Assembly: GCF_014279775.1 (NCBI RefSeq)
Contig: NZ_CP047961.1
Span: 248,001-312,000 of the forward strand
DNA: 64,000 nucleotides
Source: Synechococcus sp. PROS-9-1
Lineage (GTDB): Bacteria; Cyanobacteriota; Cyanobacteriia; PCC-6307; Cyanobiaceae
Reading direction: 5' to 3'
In this document: piece after piece, positions 1-9,192 of the stretch
Numbering within the stretch: the stretch's first letter is position 1
Layout of the letters: each line of letters starts with the position of its first letter
Program-made: the position numbers and the translations under genes
Notes under the pieces: generated by a model
The model's database searches: none
The model's input: the letters and a program-made list of their open reading frames with translations, nothing else
Told to the model about the DNA's origin: nothing

Positions 1-861
1 TTGATCAACAGCCTGAAGGAGCGCATTCATGCTGCGACCCCATCGGAACTGATCCAAGAGGTGATGGAGAAGAGCGGCTATGTCAGCGAGTTGATCGCTG
101 ATGGCTCCGATGAGGCCGAAGAGCGTCGCCGCAACCTCCAGGAGCTGGTGAATGCGGGTCTTCAATATCAGGAAGAAAATGATGAGGGTGACCTAGAGGG
201 TTTTCTGGCCTCCGCCGCGCTCGCCAGTGATGCCGATAGCAAAGACACGGCGGCAGACAGGGTCACCTTGATGACCTTGCACAGCAGCAAGGGACTCGAA
301 TTTCCTGTGGTTTGCCTGGTTGGACTGGAGCAGGGATTGTTCCCCAGCTATCGCTCCCTCGATGATCCAGCGTCGCTGGAGGAAGAGCGCCGACTTTGCT
401 ACGTCGGCATCACCCGTGCCAAAGAGCGATTATTCATCTCTCACGCCAGTGAAAGGCGCTTGTGGGGGGGGATGCGCGAGCCGGCGATGCCCAGTGTGTT
501 TCTTTCCGAATTGCCGGAAGGTCTTGTTCAGGGCGATGTGCCTCGAAGCGGAGGAGCGGCGCTGCGGCGTGAGCAGCGCCTGGAGCGCCTTACCCGCGTT
601 GACCGCAATGACTCACAACGGGTGGCCTCCGGTGGAGCATCCGGAGCGCCAGCTAATGCCGTGCGTCGCCGCCAGGCCGGACCAGCCCCAGGAAAAAGCT
701 GGAGTGTGGGCGATCAGGTGGTCCATGCCAGCTTCGGGGTCGGGGAGATCACCCACACGTTTGGTAGTGGCGAAAAGGTGTCGATTGCCGTGAAATTTGC
801 GGGCATGGGCCCCAAAATTCTCGACCCGCGCTTGGCCCCCATTGAGCCTGCTGGAGGCTGA
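1..861 (+). CDS. pcrA: ATP-dependent DNA helicase PcrA/UvrD, C-terminal part (5' end outside window)
   Basis: This is the last 286 residues of an SF1A helicase, a 3'-5' DNA translocase used in repair and replication restart. Helicase motif V is seen as VTLMTLHSSKGLEF and motif VI as CYVGITRAKERL. After a low-complexity linker the tail SWSVGDQVVHASFGVG matches the small C-terminal domain of PcrA-type enzymes. The reading frame is open at base 1, so the TTG there is not the start; the ATPase Walker motifs must lie upstream. The stop is followed at once by cca, whose Shine-Dalgarno sits inside this gene's last codons, which suggests co-transcription. Assignment to PcrA/UvrD is secure; exact subfamily less so. 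Confidence 0.93.
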   Translation: MINSLKERIHAATPSELIQEVMEKSGYVSELIADGSDEAEERRRNLQELVNAGLQYQEENDEGDLEGFLASAALASDADSKDTAADRVTLMTLHSSKGLEFPVVCLVGLEQGLFPSYRSLDDPASLEEERRLCYVGITRAKERLFISHASERRLWGGMREPAMPSVFLSELPEGLVQGDVPRSGGAALRREQRLERLTRVDRNDSQRVASGGASGAPANAVRRRQAGPAPGKSWSVGDQVVHASFGVGEITHTFGSGEKVSIAVKFAGMGPKILDPRLAPIEPAGG

Positions 862-865
862 GCGG

Positions 866-2101
866 GTGGAACATCCAGGCCTTCCATCCCAGCTTTTGCC
901 GGCGCTTCAGGCCATCGCATCAGCGGCTGGAGTGTCGCGCTTAGCCCTTGTGGGTGGTGCTGTCCGTGATGCCTTGCTGCATGATCAGCACTGCGATCCA
1001 TGGCGAGACCTGCCGGATTTGGATTTGGTACTGGAAGGCTCGGCCTCCGAGTTGGCGGCAGCGCTGGAGCGGCACTACGGAGACCAGCGGGTGGAGGATG
1101 TTCGCATCCACGCTGCCTACGGCACCGCTGAGCTGTCCTTCGATGGCGTCCTGCTCGATCTCGCTGGGGCGCGGCAAGAGCATTACCCAGCTCCGGGCGA
1201 AAACCCTGTGGTGGAGAGCGGCTCTTTGGAGCGAGATCTGCAGCGCCGGGATTTCACGGTGAACGCGATGGCCTTGGAGCTGTCGCTCTCCGGCGATGGT
1301 GAGCCATGGCTCTTGGATCCGCACGGCGGCCAGGACCATCTGGCGCGCCGTGAACTTGCCTTCTTGCACGGCTCCAGCGTGGCCGATGACCCCACGCGCG
1401 TGGTGCGTGCCTGCCGTTATGCCGCTCGATTGGCATTCGTTTTGGCACCAGAAGCGCAGCAGCAGATCAACCAGACGCTCGAGGCCTGGCCTTGGGCATG
1501 GACCCACGGCGATCCGCCGGCTGCCTCTCCCCCTGCTCTCGCCACGCGTCTCCGGATGGAATTAGAGCTCCTATTTGAACGGGAGCCATGGCCTGAGGCT
1601 CTTCTTGCTCTTCAGTCCTGGGGAGCTTTGATGCTGCTGGACCCCGCCCTGCAGGCTGATTCCCGCCTGGTTCGCAGTTTGATTCAGGCCCAGCGGTTGC
1701 ATCTTCCATTGCTGCTAGCGCTCGTGGCTGGAGCCGATGATCCGCTGGAGTTGGCGGCTCGGCTGCAGTTGCCGCAGCAACAGCAGCGCTGGTTGCAGCA
1801 GATGCAGGAGCTCAGCGCTTGGCTGGAAGTCAACGCGTTTGAGGACGCCTTGGCTGGCTGGACGGCGGAGGAGTGGTGTGATGCCTTGGAGCAGCAAGCC
1901 TGGGGTGCGGAAGCGGTGGCGTTGCTGGTGAGTCAGAACCCGCCGCAGAGAAGACCGTTGTTGCGCTGGTGGGGGCGCTGGCGCCATTGCCCATCTCCCC
2001 TAACCGCTAAAGATCTGCTGGCCCAGGGCTGGCAGCCAGGTCCAGATCTAGGGGCTGAATTGCAGCGCTTGCGCAGGCAGAGTCTGCGCGCAATGCGCTG
2101 A
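866..2101 (+). CDS. cca: CCA tRNA nucleotidyltransferase / poly(A) polymerase family protein
   Basis: Class II nucleotidyltransferase of about 411 aa that adds or repairs the CCA end of tRNA, possibly polyadenylating RNA instead. Seen: the ALVGGAVRD motif, the catalytic pair in DLDLVLEG, RRDFTVNAMAL, and the arginine-rich ADDPTRVVRACRYAARL segment. A GTG start at 866 is chosen because GGAGG lies at 853-857, 8 nt upstream; an ATG at 797 would overlap pcrA by 65 nt. The C-terminal half is Leu/Gln/Trp-rich and less conserved, as usual. The 3' end overlaps the convergent selD gene by 95 nt. The tRNA-Met in this window lacks an encoded CCA, so such an enzyme is needed. Confidence 0.9.
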   Translation: MEHPGLPSQLLPALQAIASAAGVSRLALVGGAVRDALLHDQHCDPWRDLPDLDLVLEGSASELAAALERHYGDQRVEDVRIHAAYGTAELSFDGVLLDLAGARQEHYPAPGENPVVESGSLERDLQRRDFTVNAMALELSLSGDGEPWLLDPHGGQDHLARRELAFLHGSSVADDPTRVVRACRYAARLAFVLAPEAQQQINQTLEAWPWAWTHGDPPAASPPALATRLRMELELLFEREPWPEALLALQSWGALMLLDPALQADSRLVRSLIQAQRLHLPLLLALVAGADDPLELAARLQLPQQQQRWLQQMQELSAWLEVNAFEDALAGWTAEEWCDALEQQAWGAEAVALLVSQNPPQRRPLLRWWGRWRHCPSPLTAKDLLAQGWQPGPDLGAELQRLRRQSLRAMR

Positions 2102-4190
2102 CCACACCAATGTGATGCCACTCCGTGTCGTGGGCTTGTAGCAACGCGTCCGCCATCGCTCCGGAACAGCTCAGCATTAGAGGTCCGCAGGTTTGGGGAT
2201 CCACCAGCAGTTCGAGCATTGCCTGGTGATCCTCGGGAGTGCAGCCGCTGCTTGCACGAGCAAGGATCACCTTTGCGGGTTTGCCTTGAGTGGGATCGAG
2301 CAACGACCAGGCCCTGCGGTTGGCTGGCGCCAAGCTGCTCGCGTACTGGCCTTTCAAGAGCTTCAAGGCTCCCGGCAAGGCGGGAATTGCCGAGCCATCG
2401 AGCACCACTTGTAGGTTTTGGCTGCTGGCCTGGAGCATTTCACTGAGATGGCCAAGCAGGCCAAAACCAGTCACATCGGTGCAGCTTGGTAGAGCCTCGG
2501 CTTCAAGGCTGATCAGCTCCTGTAGCTGCTGAACGATGGGGTGCTGGCTCGTCCCCATCTGAGCCAAGGCATGGTCGAGATCCTCGGGTTGGGCGGCACC
2601 GGCCATGGCCGCGGCAAACAGGACTCCAGTTCCGAGTGGGCGGGAGAGCAGCAGCTGATCTCCCGGCTGCAAGCCTCCTTTGCTCCAGGGGTGAGCGGGC
2701 CGTTTGCCATTCACACTCAGGCTCACTTGCAGCCCGAGTGACAGAGGAGTGGGAGCATCTGCGCGAGCCTCCAAGGTGTGGCCGCCGATGAGCTGCGCCC
2801 CCTGTGGTTCGAAGGCGGAACGAAGTCCCGAAAGGGTTTGGCTCAGCAGCTCCTGTTGCAGCGCGGCTGCTGTTTTGGGCAAGGTGATCACGGCCATGGC
2901 TGAATCCACGCTGGTGCCACAAGCCCAAAGATCAGAGCTGGCATGCAAGGCGGTGAGCCGGCCATTGAGCCATGGATCATTGATCAAGGCCGGGAAGCCG
3001 TCCACACTTTGCAGCCAGTCGTTGCCAAGGCTGGCGGCGTCTTCCGGTGAGCTGCCGAGCGATTTCAGGCCAGCCGCTTCCAGTGCTGCTTCCAGCGGGG
3101 CGGCAGGGAGCTTGGCCGCGCAGCCGCGGCAATCCATTGCTCTGGAGCCCATAGCCGGACCCTGATCAAACCGTGCCATGAACCGGCGGTCGATGCGCTG
3201 TTTCCAGCGCCAAATCCAGGGGTGGGGACCGATCTTGATCCCGCCCCACAGAGCCCAAGCTTGTGGGTAGCCCTTTGGATGCACACCACCCAGTAGCTGC
3301 AGGGCAAGACGTTGAGGGTGCCAGTGGCGTAAGGGATCACCTTCGCTCCAGGCCCGGAGATTGTGGGCCAAGGTGGCGGTAGCGCGAACGGCCCACACGC
3401 CAGATGGCGGGCGGGGTTGGTCGTCTACGACCGCGCAGTCCCCGGCCGCAAAAATTGCTGGATGCCCAAGCACTTGAAGGCTGGAATGAGTCCGCACCCG
3501 TCCGCTCTCTCGGCAACAGGGCAAGCCGCTGGAGCTCAGCCACTCAGGGGCTTGGCTGCCCGTGCAGCGCAGCCCTGGACCTGATGGGTTGAGTGCAGTA
3601 TTCGGTAGCGCTTCAATGCTTACTTGGCTGAGGCTTGAGAGCAGCTGGCTCGGTACTGTTTCGGGCCGATGAAGCAGTTGCAGCCTTCGTTTGGGCCAGC
3701 GCTTCCGCAACGCCAAGGCCACCTCCATGGCCGCCAGGCCGCTGCCAAGCAGTTGGAAGGGAGTGGAGTTCGGGCCCTGGTTCTCATCCAACGTTTCCAG
3801 TGCTAGTTCCAGGGGCCTGATCGCCTGCAAAGAGCCTGGCAATGTGATCCCGCCCACGTTGATGCTCAGTTGGCTGAAGCTCAGGGGAGGTCTGTCCCGT
3901 ATCTTCAGCTGCTGTTGCATCACGTCCAAACCGGTGATCTCGGCGATCACCAGCGAAACGCCGGCCCGATCGCACAGGCGGCGGAGGTCAATGGCGACGT
4001 CAGAGCGTTTGTAGTGGCCGGCGATCAGGCCGGGAATCATCCCGGAATACAGCGTTGAGCTCTGCCGATTCACCAACGTGATCAATCCAGCTGGTCGCCG
4101 TTGCGGATGCATGCACCAATCGAGAAGCACCAGGGCGTGGCTGTGCCCACCTCCGGCCAACACGAGATGGTGAGCGCTCGTCAGAGGCAT
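2007..4190 (-). CDS. selD: Selenide, water dikinase (SelD) fused to an N-terminal NAD(P)/FAD-dependent oxidoreductase domain
   Basis: A 727-aa two-domain protein. The N-terminal half begins with a dinucleotide-binding motif (HHLVLAGGGHSH) and has IFAAGDCAVV, the second flavin motif of pyridine-nucleotide-disulfide-type oxidoreductases. The C-terminal half is selenophosphate synthetase: DCRGCAAKLP holds the catalytic Cys and Lys, followed by conserved segments such as QLIGGHTLEA, DVTGFGLLGH and DPQTCGPL. SelD makes selenophosphate from selenide and ATP. The ATG at 4190 overlaps the galE stop by 10 nt and precedes the Rossmann motif directly; an in-frame start at 4226 would extend the overlap. 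No selA, selB, tRNA-Sec or mnmH is in the window, so use for tRNA 2-selenouridine is inference. Confidence 0.93.
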   Translation of the reverse strand: MPLTSAHHLVLAGGGHSHALVLLDWCMHPQRRPAGLITLVNRQSSTLYSGMIPGLIAGHYKRSDVAIDLRRLCDRAGVSLVIAEITGLDVMQQQLKIRDRPPLSFSQLSINVGGITLPGSLQAIRPLELALETLDENQGPNSTPFQLLGSGLAAMEVALALRKRWPKRRLQLLHRPETVPSQLLSSLSQVSIEALPNTALNPSGPGLRCTGSQAPEWLSSSGLPCCRESGRVRTHSSLQVLGHPAIFAAGDCAVVDDQPRPPSGVWAVRATATLAHNLRAWSEGDPLRHWHPQRLALQLLGGVHPKGYPQAWALWGGIKIGPHPWIWRWKQRIDRRFMARFDQGPAMGSRAMDCRGCAAKLPAAPLEAALEAAGLKSLGSSPEDAASLGNDWLQSVDGFPALINDPWLNGRLTALHASSDLWACGTSVDSAMAVITLPKTAAALQQELLSQTLSGLRSAFEPQGAQLIGGHTLEARADAPTPLSLGLQVSLSVNGKRPAHPWSKGGLQPGDQLLLSRPLGTGVLFAAAMAGAAQPEDLDHALAQMGTSQHPIVQQLQELISLEAEALPSCTDVTGFGLLGHLSEMLQASSQNLQVVLDGSAIPALPGALKLLKGQYASSLAPANRRAWSLLDPTQGKPAKVILARASSGCTPEDHQAMLELLVDPQTCGPLMLSCSGAMADALLQAHDTEWHHIGVVSALRADSACASAAIQPLDLDLAASPGPADL

Positions 4191-5302
4191 GCCTCTCCAT
4201 AGCCATTGGGATTGTCCTGTTGCCAAGCCCAGCCATCACGGCAGATGTCTGTGAGCGAGCGTTGAGTCCGCCAATGGAGCTGTTGGGCTGCCAGGGTTGG
4301 ATTGGCCACAGTGATCGCGGCATCGCCAGGACGCCGGGGCGCGATGCGATGGGGGATTGCTCGCTGGCTTGTGGCTTCCATGGCCTTCACTACATCCAGC
4401 ACGCTTGCTCCCTGCCCGCTCCCCAGGTTGAGGGTGAGCAATTGGGGATCAGAATTGAGAAGGGAGTGGAGCGCTTCTCGGTGACCTTCGGCGAGGTCCA
4501 TCACGTGGATGTAGTCGCGAACTCCGGTTCCATCCGGCGTCGGCCAGTCATCACCAAACACGGTGAGTTCGGGCCGGCGGCCAACGGCCACCTGAGTGAT
4601 GAAAGGGAACAGATTGTTGGGGATGCCATTGGGGTCTTCCCCAATCCGGCCACTGGGATGGGCGCCTACGGGATTGAAGTAGCGCAACCGGGCAATGCGC
4701 CAGCCTCCGCTGCTGGCTTGGATCGGTTCAGGTTTGCCACTGCAGCCGGCCAGATCGGCGAGCAGCGCTTCTGCAGCGTGTTTGCTGGCGCCATAGGGAT
4801 TGATCGGCTGGATCGGAGCTGTTTCCGGAATAGGTATTTGATTTGGGTGTGGGTAGCCGTAGAGGGTGGCGCTACTGCTAAAAACGATGGTGCGGCAATG
4901 GTGAAAGTTCATCGCCGTGAGCAGTCGCTGCGTACCAACAACGTTCACATCCCAATAGCGCAAAGGCTGTTGCACGGATTCGCCTACAGCCTTGAGTCCA
5001 GCGAAATGGATCACCGCTTCGATGGGTTGGCCGAAAGCTTTGGCACTTGTAAAGAGTGCATCCAGGCACTGGGTGTCCCTGATGTCTCCCTCCACCAGGG
5101 TGAACGCTTCCAGTGTTGCTTTCAGGGTTGGTTGATCCCGCTGCAAGGGAACGCCTGCGAGTTCGGCGACGCGTTCCAGGGAGATCGCTGAGCTGTTGCT
5201 GAAATCGTCAAGCACCAGCAGTTGATGACCCGCTTCCAGCAGCACGAGGCAGGTATGGCTGCCAAGGAAGCCGGCTCCGCCCGTAATCAGCAGCTGGGCC
5301 AT
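4181..5302 (-). CDS. galE: UDP-glucose 4-epimerase
   Basis: Extended short-chain dehydrogenase of about 373 aa interconverting UDP-glucose and UDP-galactose with bound NAD. Seen: the start MAQLLITGGAGFLGSH (nucleotide-binding GxxGxxG), the catalytic YGASKHAAE (YxxxK) with an upstream SSSATLYG serine, and RYFNPVGAHPSG in the substrate region. The ATG at 5302 is taken because it precedes the Rossmann motif directly; a start at 5326 would add eight residues. Its stop lies inside the first codons of selD, so the two are probably translationally coupled. It provides precursor sugars for envelope polysaccharides, together with ugd and the epimerase downstream on the other strand. Confidence 0.94.
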   Translation of the reverse strand: MAQLLITGGAGFLGSHTCLVLLEAGHQLLVLDDFSNSSAISLERVAELAGVPLQRDQPTLKATLEAFTLVEGDIRDTQCLDALFTSAKAFGQPIEAVIHFAGLKAVGESVQQPLRYWDVNVVGTQRLLTAMNFHHCRTIVFSSSATLYGYPHPNQIPIPETAPIQPINPYGASKHAAEALLADLAGCSGKPEPIQASSGGWRIARLRYFNPVGAHPSGRIGEDPNGIPNNLFPFITQVAVGRRPELTVFGDDWPTPDGTGVRDYIHVMDLAEGHREALHSLLNSDPQLLTLNLGSGQGASVLDVVKAMEATSQRAIPHRIAPRRPGDAAITVANPTLAAQQLHWRTQRSLTDICRDGWAWQQDNPNGYGEACL

Positions 5303-5392
5303 TGATCCATCCCTATACCCAAGCATTCTGAGGGGGATAGGGCCGATTCAGGTTGTGAAACGGCAGACTGCCCTTGGAATGGTGATGGCGCT

Positions 5393-6679
5393 GTGAGTCA
5401 GCTGCAGACGTTGCGCGGCATGGTTGATCTGCTGCCAGAGCAGACAAGACGTTGGCAGGCTGTTGAGTCTGTGGCGCGCGAACACTTTCGTTGCGCAGGC
5501 TTAGACGAGATTCGAACGCCTTTGCTCGAATTCACTGACCTGTTTGCCCGGGGCATTGGTGAGGCCACGGATGTGGTGGGCAAGGAGATGTACACCTTTT
5601 TGGATCGGGGCGACCGCTCTTGCACCCTGCGACCAGAAGGCACCGCCTCTGTGGTGAGAGCAGCGCTCCAGCATGGTTTGCTGACCCAAGGAACGCAGCG
5701 GTTGTGGTATGGCGGCCCAATGTTCCGTTATGAACGTCCTCAAGCTGGTCGTCAGCGCCAGTTTCACCAGATCGGTGTTGAATTCCTCGGGGCCAGCAGT
5801 CCGCGGAGCGATGCTGAGGTGATCGCCCTGGCTTGGGATCTGCTCTCTGCTTTAGGGATTCAAGGCCTCAAGCTCGAAATCAACAGCCTCGGCACTCCTG
5901 AGGATCGACAGCGCTTTCGCTCTGAGCTGGTGGGTTGGCTCGAGGAGCGCGTTGAACAGTTAGATCCGGACTCCCAGGAGCGTCTCACGACGAACCCTCT
6001 GCGCATTCTGGACAGCAAAGACAAGGGCACCCAGCGGCTATTGAACGAGGCTCCCACGTTGTTAGGAGCCCTAAGCGAGGAGAGTGCCCATCGCTTTGAT
6101 GAGGTGCGCGCCCTGCTGACGGCGCTGCAGATTCCCTATCAACTCAATCCCCGCTTGGTGCGCGGCCTTGATTACTACGGCCACACCGCGTTTGAAATCA
6201 CGAGCGATCAACTCGGCGCCCAGGCCACGGTCTGCGGCGGTGGTCGTTACGACGGTCTGATTCAGCAATTGGGTGGCCCAGCCACGTCCGCGATCGGCTG
6301 GGCTTTAGGGATGGAGCGTCTCTTGCTGGTGATCGACGCGGCTGCGCAAGCCGATCCCGAGGGACCTGCGGCCAGGCTCACAGCAACGCCAGCACCGCTG
6401 GTGTATTTGATTAATCGCGGAGCGCAGGCTGAACCAAAAGCGTTGACCTTGGCCAGGAAATTACGGGGGGCAGGTCTTGCTGTTGAGCTGGATGGCTCGA
6501 GTGCGGCGTTCGGCAAGCAGTTCAAGCGTGCCGATCGCTCAGGGGCGCCATGGGCTGTGGTGCTTGGCGATGAAGAGGCTCTGGCCGGCCAGTTACGGCT
6601 GAAGCCCTTGCGGGGTGAGGGTGAGGAACAGCAACTCACTTGGGAGGATGCCCTGTCTTACCTAACGAAACAGCGATAA
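5393..6679 (+). CDS. hisS: Histidyl-tRNA synthetase
   Basis: Class II aminoacyl-tRNA synthetase of 428 aa charging tRNA-His. The N-terminus [14 protein letters not shown] carries the family start. Motif 2 is seen near [13 protein letters not shown] and [18 protein letters not shown]. The histidine-specific motif is [12 protein letters not shown], followed by motif 3 ([14 protein letters not shown]). A C-terminal anticodon-binding domain follows. The start is a GTG at 5393, the first candidate giving the conserved N-terminus. It is divergent from galE with a 90-bp gap that must hold both promoters. Normal length, no anomalies. Confidence 0.96.
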   Translation: MSQLQTLRGMVDLLPEQTRRWQAVESVAREHFRCAGLDEIRTPLLEFTDLFARGIGEATDVVGKEMYTFLDRGDRSCTLRPEGTASVVRAALQHGLLTQGTQRLWYGGPMFRYERPQAGRQRQFHQIGVEFLGASSPRSDAEVIALAWDLLSALGIQGLKLEINSLGTPEDRQRFRSELVGWLEERVEQLDPDSQERLTTNPLRILDSKDKGTQRLLNEAPTLLGALSEESAHRFDEVRALLTALQIPYQLNPRLVRGLDYYGHTAFEITSDQLGAQATVCGGGRYDGLIQQLGGPATSAIGWALGMERLLLVIDAAAQADPEGPAARLTATPAPLVYLINRGAQAEPKALTLARKLRGAGLAVELDGSSAAFGKQFKRADRSGAPWAVVLGDEEALAGQLRLKPLRGEGEEQQLTWEDALSYLTKQR

Positions 6680-6715
6680 CCTGCCGAAATCAAAGCTGGC
6701 GCCAACGTTTCTCCG

Positions 6716-8155
6716 ATGAGCAGCAATCACTCCATACGATCGATTTGCTGTATCGGCGCTGGCTATGTGGGTGGCCCCACCATGGCTGTGATCGCCGATC
6801 GCTGTCCGGAGCTGAAGGTCACGGTTGTGGATATCAATCAAGCTCGAATCGATGCTTGGAACCATCGCGATCTATCCAAATTGCCGGTCTATGAGCCAGG
6901 CCTGGATGCGGTGGTGGAGAGGGCGCGCGGCCGCAATTTGTTTTTCTCCACGGAGGTGGAGGAAACAATTGCGGCTGCAGACATGGTGTTCATCTCGGTG
7001 AACACACCCACCAAGACCAGGGGGCTGGGAGCTGGTCAGGCCAGTGATCTTCGCTGGGTGGAAGCCTGCGCTCGCACTGTGGCTAAAGCAGCTGTAGGCC
7101 ATACGGTTGTGGTGGAGAAAAGCACCCTTCCGGTTCGAACGGCTGAAGCGGTCAAGGCGATTTTGGGGTCCGTTGATTTATCCCCGGAGCCGAAAACCTT
7201 TTCGGTGCTCTCCAATCCTGAGTTTTTGGCTGAGGGGACGGCCATTCGCGATCTTGCGAATCCTGATCGCGTATTGATCGGTGGGGAGAATGCCGAAGCG
7301 ATCGATGCTTTGGCGGAGATCTACAGCAAGTGGGTGCCTGAAGAGAAGATTCTGCGCACCAATTTGTGGAGCAGCGAGCTGTCCAAGCTCACCGCCAATG
7401 CCTTTCTGGCGCAGAGAATTAGCTCGATTAACTCTGTGGCGGCCTTGTGCGAGGCCACCGGTGCGGATGTGCGCGAGGTAGCGAAAGCGATCGGCACCGA
7501 TACCCGGATTGGACCCAAATTTCTCAGTGCAGGCCCTGGTTTTGGGGGTAGCTGTTTTCAAAAAGACATCCTGAATTTGGTGTACCTCTGCCGTCACTTC
7601 GGTTTGCCTGATGTGGCCGACTATTGGGAGAGCGTGGTTCTTCTCAATACTTGGCAACAGCACCGCATTGCCCGCTTGGTGGTTCAGAAATTGTTTGGCA
7701 CGGTTACGGGCAAGCGCCTGGCCATTTTGGGCTTTGCGTTTAAGGCGGATACCAATGACACGCGGGAGGCTCCAGCGATCCGAATTTGCAGTGACCTTCT
7801 TGAAGAGGGGGCCCAACTGGCCATTCATGACCCGAAGGTGGATCCGGAGCAGATCAGCCGCGATTTAAAACTGATCGCGAGCCTCGCTCCGGAGGCTGAT
7901 GCCGGGCCGACTCGTGGGGCCTTGAGTGGGGAAGCAACCTGGTGGCCGAGTCTCGATGTGGCTTCAGCGCTGCGGGGTGCTGATGCAGTGCTGATCCTCA
8001 CGGAGTGGCAGCAGTACCGGGAGCTGGATTGGGCAACACTTGCGCCTCTGATGCGGAAACCAGCGTGGGTGTTTGATGCCCGTGGGGTTGTTGACTCGAA
8101 ACAAGTTGAGTCTGCAGGTCTGAATGTCTGGCGTGTCGGAGAGGGCGACGCGTGA
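6716..8155 (+). CDS. ugd: UDP-glucose 6-dehydrogenase, long animal-like form
   Basis: A 479-aa NAD-dependent enzyme that oxidises UDP-glucose twice to UDP-glucuronate. Seen: the NAD-binding ICCIGAGYVGGPT, SVNTPTKT, EKSTLPVR, NPEFLAEGTAI, the catalytic Cys in GFGGSCFQKD, and the dimer segment LSKLTANAFLAQR. Many stretches are close to what is recalled of vertebrate UGDH, more than to the shorter bacterial Ugd/TuaD type. It starts at ATG 6716, 36 nt after hisS. The stop overlaps the GTG start of the next gene (GTGA), so the two form a pathway pair turning UDP-glucose into UDP-glucuronate and then UDP-galacturonate. Confidence 0.95.
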   Translation: MSSNHSIRSICCIGAGYVGGPTMAVIADRCPELKVTVVDINQARIDAWNHRDLSKLPVYEPGLDAVVERARGRNLFFSTEVEETIAAADMVFISVNTPTKTRGLGAGQASDLRWVEACARTVAKAAVGHTVVVEKSTLPVRTAEAVKAILGSVDLSPEPKTFSVLSNPEFLAEGTAIRDLANPDRVLIGGENAEAIDALAEIYSKWVPEEKILRTNLWSSELSKLTANAFLAQRISSINSVAALCEATGADVREVAKAIGTDTRIGPKFLSAGPGFGGSCFQKDILNLVYLCRHFGLPDVADYWESVVLLNTWQQHRIARLVVQKLFGTVTGKRLAILGFAFKADTNDTREAPAIRICSDLLEEGAQLAIHDPKVDPEQISRDLKLIASLAPEADAGPTRGALSGEATWWPSLDVASALRGADAVLILTEWQQYRELDWATLAPLMRKPAWVFDARGVVDSKQVESAGLNVWRVGEGDA

Positions 8156-9192
8156 GCCAGTTGTCTTCACGGCCGATTCTGGTCACAGGAGCTGCCGGGT
8201 TCATCGGAGCCGCGTTGAGCGAGCGACTCCTCCAACGGGGCGATCGTGTGATCGGTATTGACAATCTCAATGATTACTACGACCCAGCTCTAAAGCAGGC
8301 ACGCCTTGCTCGCATCGAGACGCTGGCCGCACCAATGGCTGGAGCTTGGAGATTCCAGCGCATGGCCTTGGAGGACGGTGATGCCTTGCTCAAGCTGTTT
8401 GCGGCTGAGAGACCGCGCGTGGTGGTGAATCTTGCAGCTCAGGCGGGTGTTCGCTATTCGTTGGAAAATCCAGCTGCCTACATCCAGAGCAACCTGGTGG
8501 GTTTTGGCCACATCCTTGAAGGCTGTCGTCACCACGGCGTTGAGAATTTGGTCTATGCCTCCAGCAGCTCGGTATATGGCGGAAACCGCAATTTGCCGTT
8601 CCACGAACAGCAAGCCGTGAATCACCCCGTGAGTCTTTATGCGGCCAGCAAGAAAGCGAATGAGTTGATGGCGCACACCTACAGCCACCTGTATGGGGTG
8701 CCAGCCACTGGCCTGCGCTTTTTTACGGTCTATGGCCCATGGGGCAGACCGGATATGGCTCCAATGTTGTTTGCTAAAGCGATCTTGGCTGGTAAGCCGA
8801 TCAAGGTGTTCAATCACGGCAAAATGCAGCGTGATTTCACCTTCATCGACGACATCGTGGAGGGCGTGATCCGCTGTTGCGATCAGCCAGCTACGTCGAA
8901 TCTCGACTTTGATCCGATGCAGCCTGACCCGGCGACGGCTGCTGCACCCCATCGCGTGTTCAATATCGGCAACAGTCAGCCCACCGAACTGCTCCGTTTC
9001 ATTGAGGTGATGGAGCAGGCGTTGGGCAGGGAAGCAATCAAGGATTTTCAGCCGATGCAGCCTGGTGATGTGGTTGCCACTGCTGCAAACACGGAGGCTT
9101 TAGAGGCCTGGGTTGGCTTTAAGTCTGCGACCCCGATCGAAGAAGGCATCCAACAGTTTGCTGATTGGTATCAGCATTTTTATCAACCGTAG
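8152..9192 (+). CDS. NAD-dependent epimerase, probable UDP-glucuronate 4-epimerase
   Basis: Extended SDR of 346 aa. Seen: ILVTGAAGFIGAAL (NAD site), YASSSSVYG, YAASKKANE (catalytic YxxxK), and RFFTVYGPWGRPDMA, a stretch characteristic of CapI/LpsL-type UDP-glucuronate 4-epimerases, as is IDNLNDYYDPALK near the N-terminus. The GTG start overlaps the ugd stop by 4 nt, and the substrate of this family is the ugd product, which supports the call. The probable product is UDP-galacturonate for extracellular or envelope polysaccharide. The stop overlaps the convergent zinc-ribbon-like gene by 10 nt. Another sugar-nucleotide epimerase activity cannot be excluded from sequence. Confidence 0.88.
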   Translation: MSQLSSRPILVTGAAGFIGAALSERLLQRGDRVIGIDNLNDYYDPALKQARLARIETLAAPMAGAWRFQRMALEDGDALLKLFAAERPRVVVNLAAQAGVRYSLENPAAYIQSNLVGFGHILEGCRHHGVENLVYASSSSVYGGNRNLPFHEQQAVNHPVSLYAASKKANELMAHTYSHLYGVPATGLRFFTVYGPWGRPDMAPMLFAKAILAGKPIKVFNHGKMQRDFTFIDDIVEGVIRCCDQPATSNLDFDPMQPDPATAAAPHRVFNIGNSQPTELLRFIEVMEQALGREAIKDFQPMQPGDVVATAANTEALEAWVGFKSATPIEEGIQQFADWYQHFYQP

